NCBI GenBank assembly: GCA_027365715.1
Contig: DAHXLZ010000170.1
Location: 1-6,622, forward strand
Length of the DNA stretch: 6,622 nt
Source: Methanomassiliicoccales archaeon
Lineage (GTDB): Archaea > Thermoplasmatota > Thermoplasmata > Sysuiplasmatales > Sysuiplasmataceae
Reading direction: 5' to 3'
This document shows positions 5,273 through 6,622 of the stretch, in pieces; position 1 is the first letter of the stretch; the number at the start of each line of letters is the position of its first letter. Made by a program: the position numbers and the translations under genes. The notes beneath the pieces are model-generated. The model did no database searches and was not told the DNA's origin. It was given only the letters and a program-made list of their open reading frames with translations.

Positions 5273-6622
5273 TCACGTGACTCTGACACTCTCTCCTCCA
5301 TGCTTCGTTTCCCTCTTCCTGACCACAAGCATGATCGGCACCTGAAGGCCGGCACCTATTCCAATACAGACTCCGGTAGGCAGCCTGGGCACTTCATCCA
5401 TGAGGTCCTCAGTCAGACCTTCAATCGAAGAGTAAACAGCCTTGAGGTCATTTGGATTGGTGATTTTCAGAATGAACTGCGTATTGCACTGGCTCAGAAC
5501 ATTTTTGTCAACCTTGGCCGCTCTCTGAGTTATAACCATCATGCCGAGGCCGAATTTTCTTCCTTCGGCGGCAATGGTTCTGATTATTCTGCTGGCGTCG
5601 GTTTTCCCTTGCTGCGGACTGAAATTATGAGCCTCCTCGATGACTGCAAGGAGCGGTGGTATTCTGTTTCGCTTTCTCAACTCAAAAAGCGCGGTGAGTA
5701 TTCTCTTCACGAACAATGACTGAACTTCCGGCACTGTGCCCTTCATATTCAGTATCGTTGCCATGCCGCCATTCACGATCTCCGTAATTTTTGTTCCTTC
5801 GGATGCAAAGATGCCGGCACCATTGAGATTCTTCAATTCTGAAATGAGCTGGAGGGCCACCTGGCTTTCGTCCCCTTCCAGCATTCTCATGAGCGTGACG
5901 AGGTCGTAGTTGCCTTCCTTTCTCGCATCCTCAATCGCGGAAGTGAGAAGGGAAAGCTGCGATTTGTTCTCTTCGATTGAAGTGAGAGAGAGGAGTTCCC
6001 GTGCCGTGAAATTGGAGCAGGTGAGACGTAGCTTTTTTGCTCCCCGGTTTATGTCTGTATCGAAAGCATATTCAACAACATGTTGCGAATAATTGAATTT
6101 GACTTCTTCCCCAGCTGCATTCTCATTCAGAGTTCCGTACTCTCCATGTGGGTCCAGTATCAAAACTGTCACGCCATTCTTCACGAGCTCCTCAATTATC
6201 ACACCTGCAAGGTAGCTCTTCCCGCCGCCGGTCTTCGCTATCACAGAGATATGCTTCTGGACCATAATGTCGATGTCCAGCCTGACGTGTATATCCCTTC
6301 CCCTCAAGTCACCTATTAATGCACCGTTTTTTCTGTAGTTCAGGCCCAGCGTGGCCGAAATGACTTCATCGGTTGCACGGAATACAGATGCTCCGGGAGC
6401 GACAGGAGTTCCGGGAGAGCTGATGCCGCCTTTTCCGTCCGGATATCCGAAAACAAACACATGGCCAACGGCAGTTTTGTCAAATCGGACATTTTCGCCA
6501 GTTGCTATGCGCTTGGCGCCCTCGTCAGAGAGATCTGTCCTGACACTTACCTCCTGAACCGTTCCAAGTATCCACCCATAGGTTTCGTGGGTTACCTGGA
6601 CATAATCGTTCCGTTCAACATT
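5273..6622 (-). CDS. HerA-like DUF87 ATPase (N-terminus outside window)
   Basis: This is a P-loop ATPase of the HerA/FtsK superfamily, a group of hexameric DNA-translocating motors; HerA itself works with the nuclease NurA in end resection. The frame is open to the right edge, giving 449 visible residues (numbered from the edge). Residues 1-30 (NVERNDYVQV, then WILGTVQEV) look like a HAS-barrel. The ATPase core follows: QKHISVIAKTGGGKSY (122-137, Walker A), LILDPHGEYG (154-163), LLAVIEEAHNF (324-334, Walker B with tandem Glu329-Glu330), and VITQRAAKVDKNVLSQCNTQFI (VITQRAAK 363-370; NVLSQCNTQFI 374-384). The C-terminus PTGVCIGIGAGLQVPIML fits the family. A GTG at 6460 would make a 395-residue protein but would discard the HAS-barrel region, so it is not the start. 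The AKTGGGKSY form fits a HerA-like archaeal paralogue at least as well as HerA proper. It precedes a DUF357 gene; no nurA is visible. Confidence 0.88.
   Translation of the reverse strand, partial: NVERNDYVQVTHETYGWILGTVQEVSVRTDLSDEGAKRIATGENVRFDKTAVGHVFVFGYPDGKGGISSPGTPVAPGASVFRATDEVISATLGLNYRKNGALIGDLRGRDIHVRLDIDIMVQKHISVIAKTGGGKSYLAGVIIEELVKNGVTVLILDPHGEYGTLNENAAGEEVKFNYSQHVVEYAFDTDINRGAKKLRLTCSNFTARELLSLTSIEENKSQLSLLTSAIEDARKEGNYDLVTLMRMLEGDESQVALQLISELKNLNGAGIFASEGTKITEIVNGGMATILNMKGTVPEVQSLFVKRILTALFELRKRNRIPPLLAVIEEAHNFSPQQGKTDASRIIRTIAAEGRKFGLGMMVITQRAAKVDKNVLSQCNTQFILKITNPNDLKAVYSSIEGLTEDLMDEVPRLPTGVCIGIGAGLQVPIMLVVRKRETKHGGESVRVT

Noticed and set aside
6458..6460. GTG as the start of the HerA-like gene
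   Set aside because: The frame stays open for 54 more codons to the window edge and encodes a HAS-barrel-like segment, so the gene continues beyond the window.

Overview
The window looks like ordinary archaeal chromosome. The evidence is a GINS-type replication protein tail, a DUF357 protein, a HerA-like DUF87 ATPase and an archaeal-type bifunctional CoaBC. The two-subunit glycine decarboxylase also fits, although many bacteria have it too. Balanced base composition, frequent TTG starts and acidophile-like gene content make a Thermoplasmata-type euryarchaeon plausible, but that placement is inference. I see no insertion sequence, CRISPR array, tRNA, rRNA or phage gene.

Layout from left to right. 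Positions 3-230 (+) encode the C-terminal end of a GINS (Gins15/51-like) subunit whose body lies off the left edge. A 71-base spacer (231-301) follows and holds an imperfect inverted repeat. Next come four plus-strand genes packed tightly enough to be one operon: gcvPA (302-1618) and gcvPB (1615-3081), overlapping by TTGA; a 42-base gap with a good Shine-Dalgarno site; tmk (3124-3756); and coaBC (3756-4934), whose ATG overlaps the tmk stop by one base. After 21 bases the genes converge on a minus-strand pair. A HerA-like ATPase (5273-6622, its N-terminus off the right edge) is followed 20 bases downstream by a DUF357 protein (4956-5252).

The plus-strand cluster is metabolic. GcvPA and GcvPB together form the P-protein of the glycine cleavage system, which decarboxylates glycine and, with T- and H-proteins, feeds one-carbon units to a folate-type carrier. 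Thymidylate kinase acts on dTMP, whose methyl group can come from that pool when a folate-dependent thymidylate synthase is used. CoaBC performs two consecutive steps of coenzyme A synthesis. The H- and T-protein genes are not in the window. The minus-strand pair joins a DNA-translocase-type ATPase with an uncharacterised archaeal helical protein.

I do not find an undescribed system here. The items most worth a second look are the HerA-like/DUF357 pair, a substituted decarboxylase motif in CoaBC, the unclear start of gcvPA, and the inverted repeat in front of it.
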